Assembly (NCBI GenBank): GCA_002633005.1
Contig: NMRA01000291.1
Coordinates: forward strand, 264,825-326,824
Source of the DNA: Phoronis australis
Taxonomy: Eukaryota; Phoronida; Phoronidae
Direction: 5' to 3'
Length of the DNA: 62,000 nt
The position numbers and the translations under genes are program-made. The notes beneath the pieces were generated by a model. That model was given only the letters and a program-made list of their open reading frames with translations. It made no database searches and was not told the DNA's origin. Shown piece after piece: positions 10,131 to 28,974 of this stretch (its first letter is position 1; every line of letters begins with the position of its first letter).

Positions 10131-13100
10131 ATCGCTGCCAGTATTGGTGACTGTGTCTTATGAGACAGGTGCAAAGGAATGACTGCATGGTGGTGACTTG
10201 TTGGGCAACAGCTTGAGGCCAACGCAGACGGATAGCTACGTGCCTCGAATGCTGACGAAACTCTACTCAAAGCTCACTTCTTGGATAGACTGTACCGTGA
10301 ATTTTCCCTCGCTAAGCGGCGAGGCACTTCGTCTCACATGCTGTATTTCTTTTACCTGGCAAGCATTAATGTTCACAGTATTTAGCCGATTACCTGCTGT
10401 GGTCAGTGGAAATGAACTATTGTATCATTTGATAAGAAATCTCATTCGCACATTCATCATTGTACATTTTTGCGTTGACTCCTACGAAGGTAGTTGACAT
10501 GTCTGTTGACATTTTGCCTCGCCGTGTGTGAGCAACAATGGGAATTAACTTTCGCTTGTGGAAGACACATGAGCTCCTAGCTCTCCCTCATCGTTGGCCT
10601 TAATTGTTGAATTCTTGTTTGGATACTTCTTTTCTAAATGAAGAAAGTGTGTCTAAACTACTGTTTAGCGTACGTCCACGCAATGTTGTCATGTAACGAA
10701 AAATGCCTTCAATATCGGTCACGATACTCTAAAGAACACGAACTAGTAGTTGATATTCTTTATTTCCTGATACGCTTCGCAGGTTGTCATCGTTTTGGTT
10801 GAGTTCGTTTCGGTGGAAAAACGATACGAAGTGCTTTCAAAACGAAGACGATATAAGAATGGAAGACAGGGTCGCCGCCGTAATGTGATTTTCATTTTAA
10901 TGTTTCCGTTAATGCTGGCTACTTCATTAAAATTGAGACACGTATCGAATTTAAGCTTCGAGTTTGTATGTTCAACTGAGAAGAATTTCTTCACTTGTAC
11001 CTTCTCCAGCAGATAGCCGCTCGTCTCTGTTTGAAATAATTGGATATGCCTTTGTATGCTTGTAATATGCGTTTTATAAAGTTGTGAATTTTCATTGACG
11101 TCAGATCGTAGCGTTATGACGGCAGTAGAGCTAAATAAATTACCGGGTAAGATAAAGACAGATATAATTAGATATTGTCCATATTCTCGTATATTCGTTT
11201 TTAGGGGTGCATCCGGGAATTTCTGGAAACGGCTAAGTTCCGTAGACCGCAAGACATTAGCTTCTACTCGCGGCGAAAAATCGTCGATTCAGTGACCGCC
11301 ATTTTGATAGAACAGACTAGCGCTTCAAGGTAAACCTGCGAAATACTTTAAATCGTGTGATTTTGCGAAAATGTGATTTTTTCGCGAGAAATTGGGTCTA
11401 CGGAAGGCTCTCCAGAATTTCCCGTACGTGAGTCCCTGGACTGAGAGCTCACTGTACTAGAATTGCACGTTCTTTAACAGCGTCCTCGTGTAACGACAAT
11501 GGCTGAATCATATGTTTTGTACTAAATATAATAATTTTTCTGAACCGTTTGTGTTGGGCTTCTCGAAATATACCTCTTTAGGCTCACGCTATCCGCTCGC
11601 CAGCTCCCATTGGCAAATTTTGAGCGGCACTGGCGATGGTAGAGCTAAGTCCATTCGCCAACTTCACGAATGCTTTCACAACTTGACAATAAAAATTAAT
11701 TTCGGGACCCGTGTCGACTCACAGTCAGCTCGAATCAAGTAGTGCCATCAACGACATTCTTATTACTTAGATTCGGAGTCCTAGCCTAAAAATAGCAAGC
11801 GAATGTAACATTTCATGTCTGTTACCCCCCCCCCCCTCCCCCAATCGCTCTTTTACCGCGAAATGCTCAACTGTGTAGGAGGAGGTCAGCACTCTTAATG
11901 CAATTTCTCGCTTCATAGCGAAGTCTCGAGTGGGTTCTGCCGCTTGTCGTCTGCAAGTGACAATGTCAAAAAACGACGAATAAAAGACTATTTCGGCGGC
12001 GAACGAGACCCAGTCTCTCATTAACTTTTTACACTCGCGATGTAGTGTGAGCTGGTCCGACGTTATTAAATTAGCCCGCGGCTAAATCTGAACTGAGTTG
12101 AGCGGTCTCTAACATGCAATTGAAACGAGAGGAAAGGTGTCTGTGCTTTCTGAGAGGAGAATTTTTTGGGGCGAGGGGATAATTCTAACTCCCGATCACC
12201 ATCAATAGCACCCCCCCCCCCACGCTGTTGCAAGCCCTCATAGGCTCTGCCTTAAATAAACAAAAGTAACACTTTGCGCTCTTTCATATTGTGACCTGTG
12301 TGGGTTACAAATGATTCGAATCTCGAGGGGAATTTTTCAATCGCTTGAGGAGAATTTTTGGGCAGCATGAGGAAAATTTTCGTGATTTTTCAGTGTTTTT
12401 AGAGGGGAATGGGGTGGTTATTCGGCCCCAAAATCAAGGGATTGGGGTCCCTGAGAAAGTTATTGAGAGACTGAGACACGTTTGCATTTCGGCGGCGGCC
12501 GAAAGAAAGCAAGGTAAAGTAAATGTTAATTTGTTACTTAATGAGTTTTTTATTCACTACTCTGCACGATTTAATTTTATTTCGCAAATCGCAAGTTATG
12601 TAAACGTTTTGGACCTAAATCAATGTCTTAGTCATGTGGCTGGCGTACCGCCGTCGTAACCTGGCGATAGGAGGGTTCTGCCCGATTTTTTTAAAGTCAA
12701 CATCATTTAAATGGCCATCTGGCCGGCGTACAGTCGCAGTAACTCTGGTGTAGGGGGAACCTCTGCCCAAACTTTTAGGTCATATTAAAACCCATGTTGG
12801 CTGACATCCCCTCCAACTTATTATGTTGCTATAAGGCAAATGTCTTTTTTACAGTACATTTATGAAATGACCAGTGCATAACATGAAAAATAAAAAGTTC
12901 GGTCCGTGTAACTGCATTTTTACATCTTTCTATTTGACCAGTTATTTTTGAAAATGGCTAACTAAAAGTTTTCAAAGACTTGAGCCACTTTGGCTAATAC
13001 CTTTAAAAGTCTAGCGCCAGCCTAGCCTCTTTCATAATGCCAGCTCGTAGCAGTGGGAAAGAATGTGCTTATGCTTCGTATGTGACAGAACAATTATTAT

Positions 13101-14429
13101 TTCCAGAAATACTACTCGTGCGTTTTCGAACAAGGTTGGCTCCTTCGTAGCTTCTATCTTGCCGAACTTTGGCATACATGATTTCCGCCCCGACGCTTTT
13201 CGGAAAAATGCCCGGGCCAGCGATATTTTAATATAAAAACTTTAAAGTTGTCGCGTCCGACAGACCATAATCAGTCCTTTAGTGAAGATAAAGCGCTTTT
13301 CCATTTAGGCGCTGTGAGGAGTTATCCGATACACCGCTAAGCTATAGCAATTCCAGCGAATACAGGACAATAGTTATGATAGCTGTGTGTTTTTATGTCT
13401 GGTGCGTACTTAATAGCGGGGTAATAACCGTTTTGAAAACTTTTGTGAAAGCTGGGTTTGTAAGCGGACTTTTTACACTCGTATGTAAATATACACTTTA
13501 GTCAAATAATAGGCTACAAACCTTCCAGTAATGTTTGCCAGTACCGACTATTGCGCCGAAATATTGTTTGCGTATTTTCTTTAAAGCAAAATGGATAACC
13601 CATGTTCGGGCTTTCTTTGAACACTGTTGTTTTGTGACTTCTTATACCGTTACTGATGTATGTAAACTGAAGATTGCCTGGTTGCGATCATGACCCGCTA
13701 GTTTTCAAAAATTTAGCGTTCAAAAAGATCAAATATCTTTTGTAAAGCGAACAGAAAAGCTGATTTGTCCTAGAGAAGGAAGAAGTATGTCTGTTAGAAC
13801 TCTTACCCTCTGACACAGCGCCACCTATACCTTTAATAGCACTGTGAAAGAGTGTATTACAACTCTTTGAGATGGTGCATATCCAGCAAAAACGTAGCAT
13901 ACAAAAACAGTGAACATTTTACCCAGTAACACTAGAGTTTCAATAAAAAGTCTCGTTTCAAAGCCTGCTTTTTGACGTATAAGGGGTAATTGCGTTGCCG
14001 TGTGAGGAGACGAGATCACGGAAACATTGCTTGAATGGCATTTTTGGCCGAGCGTTCCTGCATTTACGTCACAATTATTTACATCGCTTGTGCTAGACGT
14101 AGATCTGCACTTTGTGTAAATTTACGTTGACACCAACTCAGTTACGTAAGACCGTAGTGACAGGTCGGCGCATTTAGCCAAATATTTGCAAAACCATAGA
14201 TTACATTTTCTTGAAGTAGAAAGCCTGAAGGATTTTATTTTTGACTTAACGCCAATCTATTGTTAACTGAGTCACGTGACCACGCCTTCTTAGTAAAAAA
14301 TACCAAAAAACAATGGTACATCCGTAGCAAAAGAAAATTAATTAATTTAAGTTTAGTGTTTTAGTACGTTAACTTTTCAATTACTGTTGTTTTCTGCTAT
14401 ATAAATGTACATATCATTGTTTTACGCTT
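10131..14429. other. Intergenic DNA with a foldback element and poly-C tracts
   Basis: No gene was recognised. The stretch contains an inverted-repeat element at 11214-11424, a poly-C tract at about 11826-11837 and another at about 12211-12220. A loosely repeated GAGGAGAATTTTT / GAGGGGAATTTTT motif occurs between about 12150 and 12410. Open frames such as 10743-11252 (minus) and 12345-12659 (plus) have no domain features. Confidence 0.4.
11214..11424. mobile_element. Small inverted-repeat (MITE-like) element
   Basis: The left arm 11214-11248 (CGGGAATTTCTGGA ... TTCCGTAGACC) matches the reverse complement of 11395-11424 except for a few-base difference in the middle. Total length is about 210 bp, with no coding capacity. 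Confidence 0.55.
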
Positions 14430-14572
14430 GTAAAACTAAAACGACGAGAGTCGGTACTAAAATATATTAAAATATTCCCACGTTTCGAGCGATGCGCTCT
14501 TTGTCAAGGGTGTGCTACAGCTGGGGATATTTTAATATATTTTATTACCGACGCTCATCGTTTTAGTTTTAC
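14430..14572. mobile_element. 143-bp foldback element with ribozyme-like centre
   Basis: Arms 14430-14480 and 14522-14572 are 51-bp inverted repeats with four mismatches (GTAAAACTAAAACGA at each end). The 41-nt centre reads CGTTTCGAGCGATGCGCTC on the plus strand. On the minus strand this gives a 5-bp GAGCG/CGCTC hairpin followed by GAAAC. That arrangement recalls the hammerhead-ribozyme stem II and GAAA core carried by Penelope-like elements, although the upstream CUGANGA box reads UUGACAA. Confidence 0.6.
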
Positions 14573-17500
14573 TGGTTTAAACTAACAATAGTTTGAACCT
14601 AGAAGAAGAAAATATATATATATGAATATGAGAACTACTTGGACAAGCCCAAGTGGACCCGTATAAGCAAGACTGATACATTTGACATCCGAAAATATCT
14701 GCTTGGTGTTCCAGGGATAAATAACAGAGATAATAATTTCGTTGGAACAAGTGCGTATATTTTTAATAAAATTAATTAACTTTCCGACTATAGGTTCGAT
14801 CGGCCCGCGTTGTAGCCAGCGAACCTTGTGGGATTTTGTCATCTAAAAGCGTCCCAATAGGCGGATGGATAATCTAGAGAATGAATTAATCTTATTTACC
14901 ACGAAAATTTTGTCTGAAACAAGTGTCAGACTTTTTGCCACTGTGTATCCTAGTGATGCTCCGGTGCTCGTCCGAAGTAAACACTAGGAAAAAGTTAGAA
15001 AACAAGGAAAAACATCGCAACCAATCATAAGCACCAATAATGAGTAGAAACAGTCTTTGTTGGAAAAAAAAATAAAAGAAACTTGCAAATTGTTCGATTC
15101 TGTCTCGGTGGGTGGGACACCGCCGACTGTCTACCTGTCCCAAGAAACTAACTTGTCGATTTCGTCGCTTCTACTGTGCTCTTATAGTTGCCCAAGGAAA
15201 CTTCAGGAAAAAATTATTGTTTTTGAGTCTCAAAAAGTGCTGAAGAGTTGTTCTGCTAACATGAAAACAATTAATGAGCCAATCTCATGAAAAGAATCCT
15301 ACGTCAACACCCTAACCAGACGAGATTGGGCAAATAGACCGGTTTGCGCACCACAGAATCTGCCGCCGGATTAGATCAAGGACACAACGCTATTGGGTGG
15401 TAAATTCTGTCGCGGCGGACTGCTGATGACATCGTTCTTTAAGAGACCTATCATAAACACATTGTGGAAGACAATAATATTTTTGAATTTTCGTTTTGAA
15501 AGTTTGTAAATAGCATATTTGAATAGCTGGTGAAATATAGGCCTAGGTGTTCGAATTTTGAAAATATTAATTGGACGAGAAATGTGACTTTTACAACCTA
15601 AAACGTTTGTTTTATGCTGCAATAACATGTTCCTCATTAATTCTGCTGGGTTTGCAACATAAATTGAGCCAATTACCAATCCATCGAGGCAGCAGTTGGG
15701 TTTTGAAGTAAGCCAAGTGCCGTTGTGCACGTGAAGCTAGAAGTTAATTCAGTGGGTCCGTACTGTGGCCAACGGCATGCTTCGGCATGAAACTTAAAAA
15801 CTTACAATGGTAAATGGATCAGTTATGTTGCAGAATATTGGTCGCAGCTCTCAGTGATCCCAAAGTAAGCCTTTTTTCTCTAGTGAAAAACGTAGCAATT
15901 GCTTTTGGAGACTCCGCGAAACAGGGAGCTAACCACTACTGCACATGCAGCCTAGGTCTCTGGCTTCAATATTAGCAATATTAGTTTCTTCTCGACCTCG
16001 CTAGATGTCACTGGAGTAGAACACCGGAAACTGGCACACTTGAACAATCATCCAAGTCTATTTGTGTATAAACTTGTTGTGATGGTGTCCTACTTCTTCG
16101 GATAAACGAGGTATGCTTTGTTTGTTTTACATGTAGAGTTGGAATTCGCGTACTTTGTTTGTGATTTTATTCAATGATTTTTGTGAGATTGTTCAATTCC
16201 GTTGCTAACTTCTGATCAATCAAGACATCACCTGATCACACTCACACAGTCACAGTCACAGTCACACTGAGTCACAGTCATCAGACATCACAAAGAATAT
16301 TAAGCTTTAGATAGGCGGTGCCCGGTGACACGTCCTAATCTATCTACGCTGGGAGATTTTCTACAAATTACGCTTAACCCTGGCTAAGCTTCCAAAATCA
16401 TGTTACTACGTGTACCTTTCAAATGCAAATGGCACAGTTGGAAGTCAGTTGTAGTTTTTAAAGGAGAATGCCACCCAAAAACATCCTATTTTGTATCGAT
16501 TTAGATCGAGTAGTTCCAGTCGATAACAGCAAGTTGAGTTGTTTTACCTAACACCTGATGGCAGACGGAGGTTTTGAAATTAACCAATGACGTAATAGGT
16601 TTGTAGGCAGCCTGTTCAGCCGTTCACAGCACGCTTACTGGTGTCAACTTATCGCTTGAATTCATCGTTTTACACCAATCAATCATCAAAAATTGATGTA
16701 AACCCATTACAAATATATCAAGTTCTTGAACAAACGTGTTGTTTTATTTCACTGTTACGGATTTATAGGTATTTGAACGTACCGTAGCCTACAGAGTTCG
16801 ATTGGCCAATTTACCATCTGGTCGATCGCGGGAGTTTGGGTCTGTCTGGTGATAAATTCGAATCATTCTTCCATGAAATACGGTGTCTTTTGTGCATCCA
16901 TAGTTTTTTCATTGAAATACTTAATGTTAGCATATCAGTTTCTATATAACTTTATCGTTTTGCAAAATTTTGCTCCTAACTTTTATTCAAACTGGCCCAT
17001 GCCCTCAATTCCTAATATGCACATGTACTTAAACATGTACAGTTCCATTGGTCAAGTGTTGCATACAATGACACTACTTAACATGCACGCACACTGCTGT
17101 TTGTATGCGCATCGATTTCCATGGGTTTCTATTCTTCTTTTTCTACTTAGTGTTCAAGTGTTTCAGACGAATACATGCCTCAAATCTTTTTGTTAGAATA
17201 AATCAAGTGGCGTCGGGTCAAGGAATTTTTAGACCCAGACTAAAAACTTTGGGAATGCAGTGATGTAATGGCGCGCCGGAGAGCAGCCCCCTTGACAGCT
17301 GATCGTCTTGTCGGTTTATAAACTACTGAAAAATAGGTTCTATACAATTATAACGACGAAAAAGGTTGATCACTGTATAGTACCACGTAGTATAACAGAA
17401 ATATTTTCCAAACTTTATACATTTCAGTGATTGTCTTTTTGACTAAGCTGGCAAAATCTCCTAAGCCCTAGCAGCACTTCGTGACAATTTCAGCCAAAGC

Positions 17501-18614
17501 ATTAGGAATTTTGTCTTTGCAATGGCTTTTTGACCATTTAAGCAATGCATGGGTGACAGGTTTACATTGCCTAATGTTACAAATATTTTAAAACCTCGTT
17601 AGTATTTGAAATTTCAAATTTTATTCTGAAAATTCCTTGGCTTCCATAAGGCCACCATTCTTTTGTTTACATAGCGTTCATCATCAATATTGCGGATCGC
17701 GTGTCACGCACTGTCTTGCTTGCGAGTATGGTCGTGTCGTCTCCATATATATAGCTCACTGTTCACAAACTTAAAACGGTTTTGTGACAATTAAGTTAAT
17801 TACGCACTGCAAATTCAGTTGACATTGCGAGTGAATGTTGAAAGGGCGAACTATGTTTGGGCTTGTACTGGTTATATCGAAGAAAAACAAGTTTTCACTG
17901 AGTAACTAAGCGATAACCATTAGATTTTGAAGTCTTGCAATTTTTACCGCTTTTTCTTGTCTTTGACAAATCGACTTAATTTGAAATTGGGAACGTGAGT
18001 TCTTGAAACGGCTCAGTGAATTTCACTGCAACTTTCCAATTTTAATATGGATTCATCAGTCTAAAAAATGTTATTAAGATTTTCCTTTCAACTGCCTAGT
18101 TTTTGCGTACTACAAGATAGACAAATATGACTGCTATTTTTCACAAAAATACCTTACGTTTTGTAAGGTAATTCGTCATAGAAACAAAATTAAATGAGTA
18201 ATCGAAAATTCCTAGCAGCGTTTTTGAGTTAAGTTGTGAAGTTTTCATTCAAAAAGGATTTCATTAAAATCAACCAAGGAATTGTTTCGCTATGAATGTG
18301 CCTTCCTTAAAAATGAATTTTTTACTTAAAAAGTGCTAATGTAATAATAACAATGACACATATTTTTAAAATAGAATTTTACTAATTGACATAGCCTGTC
18401 TGTTTTGATATACAAATTAATGTCAATAAATAAGGTTTGAGATAAGCAAGACTTGTTCAGTTCTCAAATTGATTATTTCCGAAAGTCGCATCCAAATATA
18501 TCAACAATGACCAGTTGAGTGCTCAGACTGGGAACACATGGCCCATAGTGCACCTGCCACACCTTTTTGATTTTAAAAACTAAGTTAACTTCATATTGAT
18601 TTCATATCTTTCAG
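14573..18614. other. Intergenic DNA and probable TMEM50 upstream region
   Basis: No protein gene was recognised. A CACAGT-type microsatellite lies at about 16238-16283. The TMEM50 transcript must start in this interval, because the ATG exon begins with a splice acceptor at 18611-18614. A TATATATA run near 17745 could belong to its promoter, but this is weak. Open frames at 15371-15730 (minus) and 16849-17196 (plus) are unrecognised and probably chance. Confidence 0.4.
16238..16283. repeat. (CACAGT)-type microsatellite
   Basis: Short imperfect tandem copies of TCACAG and TCACAC in intergenic DNA. Confidence 0.6.
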
Positions 18615-18633
18615 CCTAATCTAGATTGATATC

Positions 18634-25237
<6,604 letters not shown>

Positions 25238-26390
25238 TTTAGGATAGTCACTTTCTCCAGCTGTTCCTATTTAACACTTTTCTGTACATTAGCACATTTT
25301 ATGTCTATTACTTGGTAATTTGATGTGAAAAAGAGAATTTGTTCCTGCCAAGCTATGCTGGCAGATGTTATGAAAAAAAATAACGATGCTTAACGAACTT
25401 CCACAAATCCGTTCAATTCATGAAAACGTAATCACAAAAGTATGATGTGCAGTAAGATTTATTTTTTGTATATTAATTTGGTTGGCTTCTAGAGAGCTGC
25501 TTGCATAAAGTTGGTAGTAAGGTACCTGCAAATGACCAGGGGCCTTTCATCTCAGCACAGTAGGACAAGCTTCAGAAGTCATGCATGACACGAGAAGTCT
25601 TGCTTTACAATTATGATGAAAAGCACAGAAATGACTTGAATTTTATCCTTAGTTTTGTGCAGTGTTTGAGAGCCAATTCAATTATTCATATATTATTATT
25701 TCTTTACGTTGCATTACCTGTATTGAATTTGTGTGAAACTCACTTTACGGGGGGTTTACATTTATTTATAGTTTTGGTTGCACATAATTGACATGTATGT
25801 TAACTCATTGTCTTGTACTTACAAACCAAAACTGGTCACTGGTAGTTCTTTCAAACTGGTATTTTTGTGAGTGATATGTATATTTGTTGCTGAAGAACCC
25901 AAAATTGCAGTTTTCAAAGTAGGTTTTTGTTGTGTGCTCTGTGCAATGAAAAATTCAGAGGTGAGATTCTTGGAGTTTGCTCCCTTGTCACCATTTGGAA
26001 TTTAGTAAAATTTGACAAAATAACCAATTTTGTGCTTTGTGAAATTCTATGACATAGACAGGATGATTCGAATTAAACAGAATGTTGTCTGAAGTAAATG
26101 TATGTTAGTTACATTTTGTATTGTAAAATAATTTTATGTTTAAAGCATGTTTGTTTTTTATTCATTAATGAGTTTTGCACGGATGACCGTCAACTGTCAT
26201 TTGAACACAACCATGTAAAAGATGTTCGTTACGGACATGTACAACAGAGTTATTGTGCTGACATTTCGTTTTATGAAAGTTGTACATTGTATGCTTCAAC
26301 AATGGTAAAGCATGTTGTTTCACGTAACAACTATTGAACACAGCTGTTGATGGTATGCTATCAATAAAAAGTTACGACTAGAGAAAAGTT
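25238..26390 (+). other. Probable 3' UTR of TMEM50
   Basis: AT-rich, non-coding. The best poly(A) signal is AATAAA at 26363-26368 (TATCAATAAAAAG). Small open frames at 25585-25791 and 26098-26337 show no protein character. Confidence 0.5.
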
Positions 26391-27507
26391 TCATGGAAAG
26401 GAAACCTGGATCTTGCACTGCATTATGGTATTGACCAGAAATGCGTTAACTGTTTCGTGTTTCTGTGGTCAGCTCCGTGCATCAGTTTCCTGTTACATGT
26501 TATTGAGCTGTTAATGTTGTTCACGTGAACTAATGTACCTTATTTGTGCCCAGTAAATCCTGGGTTGTTTGATGTCATGTGGTCTGTATCTTGAAAAGTG
26601 ACTCAAGACTCTGGAATTTGGTGTTGCGCTCTCACTTGACAATTATTGGATAATAGTTTTGTCAAGCAATTATGAGCATGTTACAGTCTAGAAATAATTT
26701 ATAGAAATTATCTCAGTAACAAACACTAACAGTTATGTGTGTATTCTCAGAGGGTTTGTACTTTTGTTCAAGTGAAATTTAATTGTTTTTCAGAAATATT
26801 TATGTAGAGCATTAGGCAATTTTCCATGAAACAGACCCCTGTACAAGTATGCATAGCGATGCTGTAATACAAGAATTGTTATCTAGGTCAGTGTAGTACC
26901 AGGTGAACTTTGTTTAAATCTCTGAAGAATGTGTTGTCACGTTCAAGTTTGTAAGTTTGTTCTGTTTTTATTTATTTAGTGTGAAATATAAGATTATTTC
27001 AGTCCGTACAAATTTTATTTGTCTTGTTCGTCTGATATCGCTCAGTATGTAAAAATATTTACTGGGAGCTCGTGTCTCATGAGGTAGTTCAGAACGACTA
27101 TAAATATGTACTGCTATGTGCCAGATTTGAATCTCAAAATGTGTTCTTTGTTCATAGTCCCACACAGCACTAATCAGGTCAAACCAAAAACTTTCACTTC
27201 AAACTGTAATAAATCACGCTGGTGGTGACAAACTTTCCCAGTGGACCAATCACTGCATTACATTCAGTCAACGGTGTTGTCATATGTAATTAGGAATGGT
27301 AACTGGTCGTATTAAAGAATGGAATCGTGAACAAAAGATGGCGCCATATGGAAGTTAAAGGCTACCATAAACCTGTCATAAAATTTAACTTTTCTTTTAT
27401 ACAGCTTGTAGTTATGGCAGTAATCGAAACTTGTTCCTTACTGAAATTAGAGGTGATTTCTGAACTTGTATAAACTAATAGTTTGCTATTGTTCTATACC
27501 AGGTTCA

Positions 27508-27598
27508 ACTAGTTTGGTTGTCATGGCAGGTCAGCAAGTTTGGTTGTCATGGCAGGTCAGCGAGTTTGGTTGTCATGGCAGGTCAGCGAGCATCAGGT
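27508..27598. repeat. Three tandem copies of a unit of about 27 bp
   Basis: AGTTTGGTTGTCATGGCAGG followed by TCAGC(A/G) is repeated three times head to tail with almost no divergence, suggesting recent expansion. Confidence 0.8.
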
Positions 27599-27645
27599 CT
27601 ACAGCAACAACGATCTGTCGGTTCTTTCCAAACCTAGCTGAGACC

Positions 27646-27772
27646 ACTTCTCATCTATGTAAGGGACGTGTTGAGATGAAGTGTAATTATTAGAATTGGT
27701 CTACATAATCACTTCTCATCTATGTAAGGGATATGTTGAGATGAAGTTTAATATTAGAATTGATCTACATAA
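27646..27772. repeat. Two tandem copies of a unit of about 65 bp containing a hairpin
   Basis: CACTTCTCATCTATGTAAGG ... GTTGAGATGAAGTG ... TCTACATAA occurs twice with few differences. Within each copy CACTTCTCATCT can pair with AGATGAAGTG. Confidence 0.8.
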
Positions 27773-28257
27773 CAATTATGCAAAACCATTGAGGCAATCT
27801 AAAGGATTACAAACTGGTAATCTTGTTCTTTGATCCAATGGTGCTCTGGGAAATTTTAATTATGATAAACATGAAAATTACATTTGGACTACTCAGTGAA
27901 ACTATTAGGGGATTGGCAAGATGTGCTCATGAGAATTTCGTAATTTGGTGCATTCAGGAATTTTGACTGTCCCGAGTAGGCTACTCGGGGCACCTGTCAC
28001 AACCAAATTGCATGAAGTTTCTTTGATTATTATGGTTGCTGTACTTTTAATATTCGACAAGTATTTCTACCATGGGAATTAAGCTGTCCAGAGTTTGTAT
28101 CTGCACCAATTTGTAATCTAAGGATGTCCAATGTAATTGAGATCGGGCATACAACAGTAATTATTCACCTATTTAGTTCGCAACATAGCATACAAATGAA
28201 ATTTACATTCCATCATATCACTTTATCTTAAGTTAGATTGTGCAGGTGTGGTAATGT

Positions 28258-28496
28258 CAGAGCTTGAAATGACCAATAACAAAAAAGAGGAAAATTGCCC
28301 AGCTGATATAGCATTCCACAAATAGGTTTGTGACAGAAAAGTTGTAAAATTTTACTGAAAAAACTGCTTTTACATGAATAAAGTTAGACAAAATAACTAT
28401 AAAACGAGACGAAAAAAGCGGAAACTGGAAATCAAATTAGAGGAAGTCGAAATCTAAAGAGGAAATCCTCTTCAAAGAGGAAAATTCCAAGCCCTG
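28258..28496. mobile_element. 239-bp MITE, copy 2 of the CAGGGCTTGGAAT family
   Basis: It begins CAGAGCTTGAAATGACCAAT and ends AAAATTCCAAGCCCTG, a slightly decayed version of the terminal repeats of the 512-bp element at 38718-39229. The first 25 bases match that element (GACCAATGACAAAAAA type). Confidence 0.65.
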
Positions 28497-28974
28497 TAGT
28501 TTCCATTATTTGAAAGGCCATCCTATAAAAATAATGAAGAATAAGTTAAGGATTGCTTTTTTACTCAACAATGTTTGCAAACATTGTACTTCCTTTGGTT
28601 CTATGGTGTCAACACTGCAACATTGTTTTCGATTTCTTTTAAATTACGAATTGGTCCACACCTGGGGAGATTCACAAGGAGGTTGGGGTTTTCCAACACC
28701 CCTCACTAAGTTAGTCTTTGCAACCTGAATTCTCAAAATGGTTCATGACACGGAACATTACTCGTAGATTACCATTACATTCATAACTCAATAGTATTTT
28801 GCATTTTAGCTGCTCATCATTCACGACCTGTATTGCATTTACACATTAAAGAATGTCTTATTTACCAGAAATTGTCTCACCTAGGCTTTCATCTACATTG
28901 TTAAAATTTATCTCATAAGCTGTATGAAATTCAATCCCACAAGACATGAAGAAGACAACTTCCCAAGCAATCGA
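28497..28974. other. Intergenic DNA downstream of the tomosyn 3' end
   Basis: Nothing recognised. A 72-residue plus-strand frame at 28510-28728 has no domain character. Confidence 0.35.

Larger units (their letters stand above)
26391..28257. other. Intergenic DNA between convergent TMEM50 and tomosyn genes
   Basis: No gene was recognised. The stretch carries two short tandem duplications (27508-27598 and 27646-27772), described separately. Confidence 0.45.

Noticed and set aside
16849-17196. 115-residue hydrophobic plus-strand open frame
   Set aside because: Hydrophobicity is expected from T-rich DNA; no signal of a known family and no conserved motif.
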